This document shows, in pieces, positions 26,227 to 34,971 of a DNA stretch of 64,000 bases (position 1 is the first letter of the stretch; each line of letters opens with the position of its first letter). The stretch comes from Pseudomonadales bacterium (GTDB lineage: Bacteria > Pseudomonadota > Gammaproteobacteria > Pseudomonadales > Halieaceae). Position numbers and translations under genes: made by a program. The notes beneath the pieces are model-generated. The model made no database searches. It saw only the letters and a list, made by a program, of their open reading frames with translations, and was not told the DNA's origin. Location of the stretch: the NCBI GenBank assembly GCA_024234675.1, contig JACKNU010000001.1, positions 186,001 through 250,000 of the forward strand. The letters run 5' to 3'.

Positions 26227-27756
26227 ATGAGTGAAGACAACCGCCCGGAACTGCTGGCGCTGCGCGAGCGCCTGGCGCGCACCCTGGACGAACACCGGGT
26301 CGAGGCCAGGGACAAGCGGCACGCAAAAGGCTATCGCACCGCCAGGGAAAACGTGGCCCAGCTCGTCGACCCGGGCTCCTTCCTGGAATACGGCCAGCTG
26401 GCGGTGGCCGCCCAGCGCAGTCGGCGCGATTACCAGGAGCTGCAGGCCAGTACCGCCGGCGACGGCATAATCACCGGTACCTGCACCATCAACGCCAGGC
26501 AGGTGGGCGCAGGTCGCGCCCGGGCCGCCATCATCGTCAACGACTACTCGGTACTGGCCGGTACCCAGGGCTATTTTCACCACAAGAAGCTGGATCGCAT
26601 CTGCGAACTCGCCCTGCAGCAGTCCCTGCCCCTGGTGATGTACACCGAGGGCGGCGGCGGGCGCCCCGGGGACACCGATGTCACCACCCAGATCGCCGGT
26701 CTCAATATCCCGTCCTTCGCTACCTGGGCCGCCCTGAGCGGCCGGGTGCCGCGCATCGCCGTCAATAACGGCTACTGCTTCGCCGGCAACGCGGCGCTGT
26801 TCGGCTGCGCGGATTTCACCATCGCCACGCGCAACTCCTGGATAGGCATGGCCGGGCCCGCCATGATCGAGGGCGGCGGCCTGGGCAAGTTCGCCCCCAC
26901 CGACATCGGGCCCATTGAAGTGCAGGAGCGCAATGGCGTGGTGGATATCTTGGCGGAGGATGAGGCCCATGCCACCGCCCTGGCGCGCCAGCTGCTGTCC
27001 TATTTCCAGGGTCCCGTGGTGGGCTGGAGCGCCGCCCCCCAGGAACCCCTGCGCGATGCCGTACCGGTTGACAGGCGCTGGGCCTATCCGGTGCGGCGGA
27101 TCATCGAAACCATTGCCGACAGCGGCTCCTTCCTCGAATTGCAGCGCATTTACGGCAGGGGCGTGATCACCGGCTTCATGCACCTGGAGGGCCGCCCGCT
27201 GGCGGTGATCGCCAACGACTGCCAGCAGCTGGGCGGCGCGGTGGATACGGTGGCCGCGGACAAGGCCGCGCGGTTCCTGCAGATCTGCGACGCCCTGGGC
27301 CTGCCGGTGTTGTCGCTCACCGACACGCCGGGTTTCATGGTGGGTCCCGACAGCGAGCGCCAGGGCGCGGTGCGCAGCATGTCCAGGCTGTTCCTGGCCG
27401 GCGCGGCATTGACCGTGCCGCTGGTGGCGATCTTCCTGCGCAAGGGCTACGGCCTGGGTGCCATGGCCATGACCGGCGGCAGTTTTGCCCGCCCGGTGTA
27501 TGCGGCCTCGTGGCCGACCGGCGAATTCGGTGGCATGGGGCTGGAGGGCGCGGTCACCCTGGGGTTCAGGAAGGAACTCGACGCGGTGGCGGACCCGGCG
27601 GAGCGCGAGGCCCTGTTCCAGCAGCTGGTGCAGCGCATGTACGAAATCGGCAAGGCCACCGAGGCCGCCGCCCACCTGGAAATCGATGCGGTGATCGATC
27701 CGGCGGATACTCGCTCGGTGGTGCTGCGGGCCTTTGCGTCCGCCGCGGCCTGGTGA
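26227..27756 (+). CDS. acyl-CoA carboxylase carboxyltransferase (beta) subunit
   Basis: The 509-residue protein has both halves of the carboxyltransferase fold: GTQGYFHHKKLDRICELA and YCFAGNAALFGCADF in the N-half, and LSLTDTPGFMVGP and GGSFARPVYAASWPTGEFG in the C-half. Such subunits carboxylate acetyl-, propionyl-, methylcrotonyl- or geranyl-CoA together with a biotin carboxylase/carrier subunit. No biotin carboxylase or biotinyl carrier gene is found in the window, so it relies on a distant partner or acts as a biotin-independent decarboxylase. A 72-base gap precedes it, with a possible -10 TATAGT at 26192-26197. Confidence 0.85.
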   Translation: MSEDNRPELLALRERLARTLDEHRVEARDKRHAKGYRTARENVAQLVDPGSFLEYGQLAVAAQRSRRDYQELQASTAGDGIITGTCTINARQVGAGRARAAIIVNDYSVLAGTQGYFHHKKLDRICELALQQSLPLVMYTEGGGGRPGDTDVTTQIAGLNIPSFATWAALSGRVPRIAVNNGYCFAGNAALFGCADFTIATRNSWIGMAGPAMIEGGGLGKFAPTDIGPIEVQERNGVVDILAEDEAHATALARQLLSYFQGPVVGWSAAPQEPLRDAVPVDRRWAYPVRRIIETIADSGSFLELQRIYGRGVITGFMHLEGRPLAVIANDCQQLGGAVDTVAADKAARFLQICDALGLPVLSLTDTPGFMVGPDSERQGAVRSMSRLFLAGAALTVPLVAIFLRKGYGLGAMAMTGGSFARPVYAASWPTGEFGGMGLEGAVTLGFRKELDAVADPAEREALFQQLVQRMYEIGKATEAAAHLEIDAVIDPADTRSVVLRAFASAAAW

Positions 27757-27807
27757 CCCGGGCCGGTCCTGAACCTGATTATTCCTGGCAGCAAGGAGGT
27801 AGTTGCG

Positions 27808-28575
27808 ATGAAAAATTTGTTTGATGTAGCCGGCAAAGTGGCGGTCGTTACCGGCGGTTCGCGTGGCATCGGCGCCATGATCGCCCGCGGTTTCGTGGAG
27901 AGCGGCGTGAAAACCTATATCACCGCCCGCAAAGAAGAGGAACTGCAGGCCACCGCGGCGGAACTGTCGCAGCTGGGGGAGTGCATTGCGCTGCCCTCCA
28001 ACCTGGGTGACCTGGAGGGGGTTGCGGCCTTCGCCGCCGCCATCCGTGAGCGCGAGCCGCAACTGCACATCCTGGTGAACAATGCCGGCGCGAGTTGGGG
28101 CGCCGGTATCGACGAATTCCCGGAGAGCGGTTGGGACAAGGTGATGGACCTCAATGTCAAATCCCTGTTTTTCCTCACCCAGCAGTTATTGCCGGCCCTG
28201 CGCAGTGCGGCGACCGCCGACGATCCCGCCCGGGTGATCAACATCGGCTCGGTAAATGGTGTCACCCATTCCCATATGAACAATTATTCCTACTCTGCCA
28301 GCAAGGCGGCGGTGCACCATCTCACCCGCCACCTGGGCGCCGACCTCGCCGTCGACAATATCAATGTCAACGCCATTGCCCCGGGCTTCTTTCCCAGCAA
28401 GATGACGGCCCATTTGCTGCCCCATGAGGCGGAACTCGCGAAGGGGATTCCCCGGGGCCGGCTGGGCCGCGAGGAGGACGCCGCCGGCACCGCGATCTAC
28501 CTCAGTTCCCGGGCCTCGGCCTGGGTAACCGGCAATATCATCTGCCTGGACGGTGGTCACGTGGCCGCGGCCTGA
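27808..28575 (+). CDS. short-chain dehydrogenase/reductase
   Basis: The 255-residue SDR has TGGSRGIGAMIARGF, NNAGASWGAG and the catalytic set NIGSVNGVTH with YSASKAAVHH. The second-strand end is ITARKEEEL, without an acidic residue at the usual NAD-selecting position, which favours NADP(H). AAGGAGGT lies seven to eight bases before the ATG. It is in line with the carboxyltransferase and followed three bases later by a hydrolase gene. Confidence 0.86.
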   Translation: MKNLFDVAGKVAVVTGGSRGIGAMIARGFVESGVKTYITARKEEELQATAAELSQLGECIALPSNLGDLEGVAAFAAAIREREPQLHILVNNAGASWGAGIDEFPESGWDKVMDLNVKSLFFLTQQLLPALRSAATADDPARVINIGSVNGVTHSHMNNYSYSASKAAVHHLTRHLGADLAVDNINVNAIAPGFFPSKMTAHLLPHEAELAKGIPRGRLGREEDAAGTAIYLSSRASAWVTGNIICLDGGHVAAA

Positions 28576-28578
28576 GGT

Positions 28579-29328
28579 ATGGACCAGCCGCATTTCCTGT
28601 CGCTGCGGGACGGCTCTCGCCTGGCATACAGTCACCATCCCGGCAGCGGCCCCGGTATCCTGTTCTGTGCAGGCTTCAACTCCGACATGCAGGGCACCAA
28701 GGCCGTGGCCCTGGATGCCTGGTGCCGGGAGCAGGGCAGGCAGTTCACCCGCTTCGACTACTTCGGCCACGGTCGCTCCAGCGGCGCGGTGGAGGACGGC
28801 TGCATCGGTCGCTGGCGGGACGACACCCTGGCGGTGCTGGATGCAGTCACCAGCGGTCCGCAGCTGCTGGTTGGCTCCTCCATGGGGGGCTGGATCATGC
28901 TGCTGGTGGCGCTGCAGCGACCACAGCGCCTGTGCGGGCTGTTGGGCCTGGCAGCGGCCCCGGATTTCACCGCGCGCCTGGAAGCCTCCCTGAGCGCGCA
29001 GCAGCGACAGCAGCTGGCCGCCAGCGGTTATGCCGACCTGCCCAATTGTTACGATGACGGCCAGCCCTACCGCATCGGCCGGCATATGCTGGAGGAGGGG
29101 GCCGCGCACCTGTTGCTGGAGCGCGAAATACCGCTGCAGCTGCCGGTCCGGCTGATTCACGGCCAGCGCGACGAGGATGTCCCCTGGGCGCTCTCCCTCA
29201 CCCTGGCCGAGCGCCTGCGCAGTGACGATGTAGAGGTGCAGCTGGTCAAAAACGGCGATCACCGGCTCTCCGAACCCGCCGACCTGCAGCGCCTGGTGCG
29301 CACCCTGCAGCAGTTATTGCCGGACTGA
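28579..29328 (+). CDS. alpha/beta hydrolase
   Basis: The 249-residue protein has the alpha/beta-hydrolase nucleophile elbow GSSMGGW (serine at about residue 98), an acidic residue in LIHGQRDEDVPW and the final His in NGDHRLSEP, completing a Ser-Asp-His triad. Substrate is unknown. Esterase or thioesterase activity on a pathway product would fit its place at the end of the acyl-CoA cluster, three bases after the SDR stop. Confidence 0.83.
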   Translation: MDQPHFLSLRDGSRLAYSHHPGSGPGILFCAGFNSDMQGTKAVALDAWCREQGRQFTRFDYFGHGRSSGAVEDGCIGRWRDDTLAVLDAVTSGPQLLVGSSMGGWIMLLVALQRPQRLCGLLGLAAAPDFTARLEASLSAQQRQQLAASGYADLPNCYDDGQPYRIGRHMLEEGAAHLLLEREIPLQLPVRLIHGQRDEDVPWALSLTLAERLRSDDVEVQLVKNGDHRLSEPADLQRLVRTLQQLLPD

Positions 29329-29414
29329 ACCCGGTGCCGGCAGGGACGCCGCGGTCGGTGGAATCCCGGGCAGCGCTGCTGGTGGCATCCCGCGCGAAGG
29401 CTCGCAACCCCTGC

Positions 29415-32180
29415 TCAGGTGGTAATAATCAGGCGCAGGGCCTGCAGCTGTAAACTGGCGTGCTGGATATGCACGGCGCACTCGTCGATGCGGTGTTGCA
29501 GGAAGCTGATTTCCTCCTCCCGGATGGAGGGGTTCACCCTGCGCAGGGCGCGCAGCCGATCCAGTTCCTCGCCCAGCTCCAGGCGCATGGTCTGTTCCGC
29601 CTCCGCGGCGATGCTGGCCAGTTGCTGTTCAGCCGCGGCGGTGGCCAGGCTCATCTTGGCCTCTACTTCCTGGTACACCTGCTTGATGATGGCCAGGGCA
29701 GTGGCTTTCTTGACGCTCTGGACCATTTCGTTCAGGCGGTCCCGGGGCAGCAACGCCGCCAGGTCCTTTCCCCGTGCATCCACCAGCAGGCGCATCGGTG
29801 ACAGGGGCAGGAAACGCTCCACCTGCAGTGTCCGGGGGGCGATGCAATTCACGGTATAGAGCGCTTCCAGCAGCATGGTGCCCGGCGCCACCCCCTTGAG
29901 TTTGATGGTGCCGATGGCGGCGTTGCCCAGCTCCATGGTGTGCACCATTTCCATGGCCTCCAGGATCATGGGGTGCTCCCAGGTCGCGAATTCCATGTCC
30001 TCCCGGGCCAGTGCCTTGTCGCGATCGAAGGTCACCGTGGTGCCGTCTTCCTGCACGCCGGGGAAATGCCCGGTGAGCATGTGTTCGGAGGGGCGCAGGA
30101 TGAGGGTCTGCTCGGAGTGGAATTCCTGGTCCACGCCGAAGGCATCGCACAGGGCCTCCAGGTACCGCTCCAGGGTATCGCCCTGTTCGTTGTTCCTGAT
30201 CTCCTCGATCAGCGCGGCGGCCAGCTCCGGCTTGCAGGAATTGCGCTCCAGCAGCCGGTCGCGTCCCTCGCGCAGCTCCCGGCGGGTCTGCAGGGTGAAC
30301 TCAGCGGTGGCCACCAGCAGTTCCTCAAATTCCGGGGTACGCTGCTGCAACTGGGCAAGCAGGGGTTCCCGGAAGGTCTCGAAAATCAGGTAGCCGGCGG
30401 AACAGCTGTCCCTGAACAGGTCCAGGCCGCGGTTGTACCAGTCCAGCAGCGTCGCCTGCGCGCTGTCCTCCATGAACGGTACGTGAATCTCCACATCCCG
30501 CTGCTGGCCTATACGGTCCAGGCGGCCTATGCGCTGTTCCAGCAGGTCGGGATTCAGCGGCAGGTCGAACAGGATGAGATGGTGGGCGAACTGGAAGTTG
30601 CGCCCCTCACTGCCGATTTCCGAGCAGACCAGGGTCTGGGCACCATTGGTTTCATCCGCGAAATAGGCAGCCGCCCGATCCCGCTCGATGATGGACAGGC
30701 CCTCGTAAAAGGCGGCGGAGCGTATACCCGCGCGCAGGTGCAGGCGATGTTCCAGCGCCACCGCAGTGCTCGCGCTGGCGCAGATGACCAGTACCTTGGC
30801 CGGCCGCAAGTCCTTCAGGGTCTGCTCCAGCCAGCTCACCCGCGGGTCGAACTCCAGCCAGGTCTCGTCGAGATAGGGACGTTCCGGGTAGAGTCGCTCC
30901 TCTATGTCGGCGCTGCTGGCGTAGCGGTATTGCTCGGGGCAGGGCAGTGGATAGCTGTGCAGCACCCGGCCGGGAAAACCGGCAACGGCGGCGCGGGTAT
31001 TGCGGAACAACACGCGCCCGGTGCCGTGGCGATCGAGTATCTGTTCTATCAGTTCCTGCGCCGGGGCGTCGGGGTCCAGCCCGGCGGGCAGATCGGCGGG
31101 GCGTTCGCCCGCTTCCAGGGCATCCGCCATTTCACTCCAGCGCCGGTACTGTTGTTCCTCGGCCTGGAAAACCGCCAGGTCGTGGAAGCGGGACGGGTCC
31201 AGCAGTCGCAGCCGCGCAAAATGACTCGCCTGGCCGATCTGCTCCGGCGTTGCAGTGAGCAGCAGCAGGCCGGCGCTGGCAGTACCCAGCGCCTCGATGA
31301 AGCGGTAGTCGTCGCCGGCTCCCTCGATGGACCAATGCAGGTGGTGGGCCTCGTCCACGGCCACCAGATCCCACTCCGCTGCCAGGGCCTGGGCGCGGGC
31401 CGCCGGGTCGGCGCTGAACAGGTCCATGGGGCACAGCACCAGCTGTTCGCTGTCGAAGGGATTGCCATCGGGTGACTGTTGCAGACGCTCGGCGTCGAAC
31501 AGCGCAAAGCGGAGGTTGAAGCGGCGCAGCATTTCCACCAGCCACTGGTGCAGCAGGCTCGGCGGCACGATGACCAGGATGCGCGAGGCCCGCCCCGTCA
31601 GCAACTGCTGGTGCATGATCATGCCGGCCTCGATGGTCTTGCCCAGGCCCACCTCATCCGCCAGCAGTACCCGCGGCGCGTGCCGCTGCCCCACCTCATT
31701 GGCGATGTACACCTGGTGGGGCAGCAGGCTGGTGCGGGACCCCATCAGGCCGCGGGCCGGCGAGCGCTGCAGGCGATCACTGTGCTCGAAGGTGGCGACC
31801 CGCAGGGCGAACTCGGCGTTGCTGTCGAAATGACCATTGAGGAGGCGCTGTTGCGGCGTGGTCAACTGCACAAAGGCGTCCAGTTCCAGCTCGGAAATGG
31901 TCCGCTCGACGTCGTGGTGATCGGTGCCGGTGTACAGCAGCAGGCCCTGCTGCTCGTCGACTCCCGTGACCAGCAGTTCGACCTTGTCCACCGTCGAGAT
32001 ACGGTCTCCCACCTTGAAGCGCAGCCTGCTGAGGGGGGCGCTTTCCATGGCGTAAGTGCGTTCCTCCTCGACGGCGGGAAAGGCCAGGGTGACGCGGCGG
32101 CCATCCAGTTCGACGACGACTCCCAGCCCCAACTGGGCATCGGCATGACTCACCCAGCGCTGTCCGACAAGGTATTCCAT
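29415..32180 (-). CDS. rapA: RNA polymerase-associated ATPase RapA
   Basis: The 921-residue SWI2/SNF2 ATPase remodels stalled or non-productive RNA polymerase and helps recycling. The N-terminal Tudor-like region starts with LVGQRWVSHADAQLGLG. Motif I is DEVGLGKT (175-182), the DEAH box is VAVDEAHHLHW (DEAH 276-279), and motif VI is QRIGRLDRIGQ. E. coli RapA has 968 residues, and the C-terminal domain here is somewhat shorter. Its ATG overlaps the tatD stop by one base (TGATG), implying coupled translation. Confidence 0.94.
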   Translation of the reverse strand: MEYLVGQRWVSHADAQLGLGVVVELDGRRVTLAFPAVEEERTYAMESAPLSRLRFKVGDRISTVDKVELLVTGVDEQQGLLLYTGTDHHDVERTISELELDAFVQLTTPQQRLLNGHFDSNAEFALRVATFEHSDRLQRSPARGLMGSRTSLLPHQVYIANEVGQRHAPRVLLADEVGLGKTIEAGMIMHQQLLTGRASRILVIVPPSLLHQWLVEMLRRFNLRFALFDAERLQQSPDGNPFDSEQLVLCPMDLFSADPAARAQALAAEWDLVAVDEAHHLHWSIEGAGDDYRFIEALGTASAGLLLLTATPEQIGQASHFARLRLLDPSRFHDLAVFQAEEQQYRRWSEMADALEAGERPADLPAGLDPDAPAQELIEQILDRHGTGRVLFRNTRAAVAGFPGRVLHSYPLPCPEQYRYASSADIEERLYPERPYLDETWLEFDPRVSWLEQTLKDLRPAKVLVICASASTAVALEHRLHLRAGIRSAAFYEGLSIIERDRAAAYFADETNGAQTLVCSEIGSEGRNFQFAHHLILFDLPLNPDLLEQRIGRLDRIGQQRDVEIHVPFMEDSAQATLLDWYNRGLDLFRDSCSAGYLIFETFREPLLAQLQQRTPEFEELLVATAEFTLQTRRELREGRDRLLERNSCKPELAAALIEEIRNNEQGDTLERYLEALCDAFGVDQEFHSEQTLILRPSEHMLTGHFPGVQEDGTTVTFDRDKALAREDMEFATWEHPMILEAMEMVHTMELGNAAIGTIKLKGVAPGTMLLEALYTVNCIAPRTLQVERFLPLSPMRLLVDARGKDLAALLPRDRLNEMVQSVKKATALAIIKQVYQEVEAKMSLATAAAEQQLASIAAEAEQTMRLELGEELDRLRALRRVNPSIREEEISFLQHRIDECAVHIQHASLQLQALRLIITT

Positions 32181-32995
32181 CAGCTGCGGGCTCCAAAAAA
32201 CAGCTGCATACTGTTGCGGTGTATCTGCGCCAGCATGGGCTCCGGCTCCAGTTGTTTAACCTCGGCGACCCGCTCCGCTATGAAAGGCAGGTAGTAGGGG
32301 GCGTTGGGCCTGCCACGATAGGGAACCGGTGTCAGGTAGGGCGCGTCGGTCTCCAGTAGCACCTGCTCCAGCGGGGTGGCCGCGATCACCGCGCGCACAT
32401 TGTCGGCGCGATTGAACGTGGCGATGCCGTTGAAGCCCAGCATGAAACCCTCCGCCAGGCAAAACTCCGCCAGTGCCAGGCTGGAGGTGAAACTGTGAAT
32501 GACACCCTTGCGCCGCAGGCGGGGCGCGAAGGCCTGCAGGATGGTACGGGTGTCCTCATCCGCCTCGCGGGTGTGGATGACCACGGGCATATCCAGGTCG
32601 ACGGCGAGCTGCAGTTGCTCCTCAAAGGCGGCCCGTTGCCGGTCGCGATCGGCGTGATCATAGTAGTAGTCCAACCCTATCTCGCCGATCGCGACGATGC
32701 GCTCGTCCTGCGCGTGCTGGCGGATCAGCGCGGCCACCGCGTCGCTGAAACTGTCGGCCTCGTGTGGGTGAATGCCCTGCGTGCCCCAGATGCAGGTGTC
32801 GACCCGGGTCAATTGCATGACCCGCTGCAGGTTGCCCGGGGCAACGGCGATGGTGATGATGCGCTCTATGCCCACCGCCGCAGACTGCTCCAGGGTCGCC
32901 TCCAGGGCCTCCTCGTCCAGGTAGTCCAGGTGGCAGTGGGTTTCGATGATCGGGGTCTGGAAGCGCGGGATATCCCGACGTCTGGTCTTGCTCAT
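32180..32995 (-). CDS. TatD family metal-dependent hydrolase
   Basis: The 271-residue TIM-barrel hydrolase has the metal-binding motif ETHCHLDYL near the N-terminus, IGEIGLDYYYDH, PVVIHTREADEDT, VIHSFTSS and LLETDAPYLTPVPYRG. TatD/YcfH proteins are deoxyribonucleases or D-aminoacyl-tRNA-like hydrolases involved in DNA quality control. The ATG at 32995 is the first start that begins the domain; the reading frame upstream runs back into the wax synthase region without family similarity. Overlaps rapA by one base. Confidence 0.9.
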   Translation of the reverse strand: MSKTRRRDIPRFQTPIIETHCHLDYLDEEALEATLEQSAAVGIERIITIAVAPGNLQRVMQLTRVDTCIWGTQGIHPHEADSFSDAVAALIRQHAQDERIVAIGEIGLDYYYDHADRDRQRAAFEEQLQLAVDLDMPVVIHTREADEDTRTILQAFAPRLRRKGVIHSFTSSLALAEFCLAEGFMLGFNGIATFNRADNVRAVIAATPLEQVLLETDAPYLTPVPYRGRPNAPYYLPFIAERVAEVKQLEPEPMLAQIHRNSMQLFFGARS

Positions 32996-33062
32996 GTTGT
33001 GCTGTCTACCGCTGCAATGATTGGGTGCGCTCGCCCGCGCCGGTCCCCAGGCCCAGGGACCG

Positions 33063-34721
33063 CTAGGCCCGGGCCGCCCGCGGCTTGCCCGCGGATTTCT
33101 TCGCGGGGGCCGATTTGGCCGGGGATTTGGTCTTTGCCCTGGGCCTCGCCTTTCCCGGCCGGGCCTTCGCCTTGGGCCGCTCCCTTCCCGGCCGGGCCTT
33201 TTTGGGGCCCGCGCTGGCCGGCTTGCGCCCGTCCTGGATACCGGCACCCCGGCGCTTGGGCGACACGTCGGCACTGGTTGGTGCGCCGCTGTCACCCTGC
33301 AGGGCTGCCCGGTAGAGCTCCTCGTAACTGGCCACCAGGCAGTCGTGGTAAAACTCAGGATCCGGCATGATATCGCGGTCAGCCAGTACCGACAGGGTGA
33401 GCTTGCCGGCGTAGCTGAACACCAGGTGGAAAATGCCCATGCCCGGCGTGAGTACCCCGAGGCCATAGTAATCCACCATGCGGGCGCCTGCGCAGTACAG
33501 CGGAAAGTCGGGCCCGGCAACATTGGAAATACAGGTGGAGACGTTTACCGGGATAAAGCGCGACAACTGGTTGCGGGCCCAGAAGCGGGCCGCCGCCTTG
33601 GTTACCAGCGGCGAGAACACGCCGGCCAGCATCATGGTGTCGACCATGGGACTGGCTTCGCCGCTGCGCTTGGCCTCCAGCGTGCCTTCGCGGATGGCGG
33701 CCAGGCGCTCCAGTGGGTCCTCTATGTCGGTGTGCAGGGAGGCGAACACCGAGCCCACCTGGTTGTTATCCGCCGTGGTACCCCTGCGGGTGCGCATATT
33801 GAGCGGCATGGCGGCCGCCAGCGAACCCTCCGCGGGCGCCTCGCCCTTGGCTTGCAGGTAGCGCAGCAGCGCGCCGCTTATCACCCCCAGGGCGACATCG
33901 TTGAGGGTTACCCCGGTGGCATTCTTGATGGCCTTGAAGGTCGCCAGCGGGAATTCCGCGGCATCGAAAACCCGGTGCGGCCCCACCGCCTTGTTGAGAA
34001 TGGTTTTGGGGGCGGAGATATCCGGCGCCGGCACCTCCTTGCGCGCCACATCCAGCACGTACTTGCCCATTTCCACGGCGTTGCTGGCGCTTGACCTGAG
34101 CAGCTGCAGGGTATTCTTCACCCCGTTTACGGAGGCCTTGGTCAGCAGCTCCGACATGCTCGGGTCGGTATCGACCAATCTCGGCAGGGAATCGCTGTCA
34201 ATCTCGTCGTCCGGATCCGGGTCGGGACTCAGGTCGTGCAGGGCCGCCATGAAGGAGGAGCCGCCGGCACCGTCCACCAGTGAGTGATGCATCTTGGTGT
34301 ACACGGCGAAGCAGCCGGGTGGCAGATTGGGAATATTGTCCAGGCCCTCGATGATATAGGCCTCCCACAGTGGCCGGGACATATCCAGGGGCCGGGAGTG
34401 CAGGCGCGCCACCTGAATGCACAGTTGCCGCCAGTCACCGGGTTCCGGCAGGGCGATATGGCGCAGGTGAAACTCGACATCGAAGTTGGCGTCTTTTACC
34501 CAGTAGGGGCGGTCCAGCCCCCCGGGCACCTCCACCAGGCGGGTGCGAAACAGCGGCAGCTTGTCCAGCCGGCGCACCACGCCGGCGATCACATCCTTGA
34601 AACGCACGAAGCCTCCCGGGGCAGTGGAGGGGTCGTAGATGCCCAGCCCGCCCACATGCTGGGGCGTGTTGGTTTGTTCCAGGTTGATGAAAGCGGCGTC
34701 GATGATTCCGAGTTGCTTCAT
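33063..34721 (-). CDS. wax ester synthase/acyl-CoA:diacylglycerol acyltransferase with basic tail
   Basis: The 552-residue protein belongs to the bacterial WS/DGAT family, which esterifies acyl-CoA to fatty alcohol or diacylglycerol to make storage wax or triacylglycerol. The catalytic HHxxxDG motif is HHSLVDG (145-151), in MHHSLVDGAGGSSFM, and the second conserved block is PLNMRTRRG with NNQVGSVFASL. The core is about 485 residues; the last 65 form a Lys/Arg/Pro/Ala tail (for example RPGKARPRAKTKSPAKSAP), unlike typical members. The start at 34721 (MKQLGIIDAAF) is where family similarity begins. Confidence 0.92.
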   Translation of the reverse strand: MKQLGIIDAAFINLEQTNTPQHVGGLGIYDPSTAPGGFVRFKDVIAGVVRRLDKLPLFRTRLVEVPGGLDRPYWVKDANFDVEFHLRHIALPEPGDWRQLCIQVARLHSRPLDMSRPLWEAYIIEGLDNIPNLPPGCFAVYTKMHHSLVDGAGGSSFMAALHDLSPDPDPDDEIDSDSLPRLVDTDPSMSELLTKASVNGVKNTLQLLRSSASNAVEMGKYVLDVARKEVPAPDISAPKTILNKAVGPHRVFDAAEFPLATFKAIKNATGVTLNDVALGVISGALLRYLQAKGEAPAEGSLAAAMPLNMRTRRGTTADNNQVGSVFASLHTDIEDPLERLAAIREGTLEAKRSGEASPMVDTMMLAGVFSPLVTKAAARFWARNQLSRFIPVNVSTCISNVAGPDFPLYCAGARMVDYYGLGVLTPGMGIFHLVFSYAGKLTLSVLADRDIMPDPEFYHDCLVASYEELYRAALQGDSGAPTSADVSPKRRGAGIQDGRKPASAGPKKARPGRERPKAKARPGKARPRAKTKSPAKSAPAKKSAGKPRAARA

Positions 34722-34971
34722 ATAATGTTCACTCGCAGCGGCGCGAGTCTCCGCAGTTGTGGGTTTCCCGTGGCGATAACGCTGTGGGCCGGTTGCCGTT
34801 TGCGCGGCCCCGTCCATCTGTCGCGTCGCTGTCCTTGCGGGAAACTGGAGTGCATGGCATCTTGCTCGCCTGACACATTGCCAGGCAGGTGGTCCTTATA
34901 TCATCTAACCCCCCTGGCCCGCTAGGAGATGGCAGCAGCAATTGGACGGTGATTTGCATAGTTGGTCCGCG

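Noticed and set aside
25162..28068. Very long open frame on the minus strand opposite the acyl-CoA cluster
   Set aside because: It runs antisense to well-supported genes (racemase, crotonase, carboxyltransferase), has no family similarity, and is rich in His/Gln/Arg/Gly as expected for a shadow frame in high-GC DNA.
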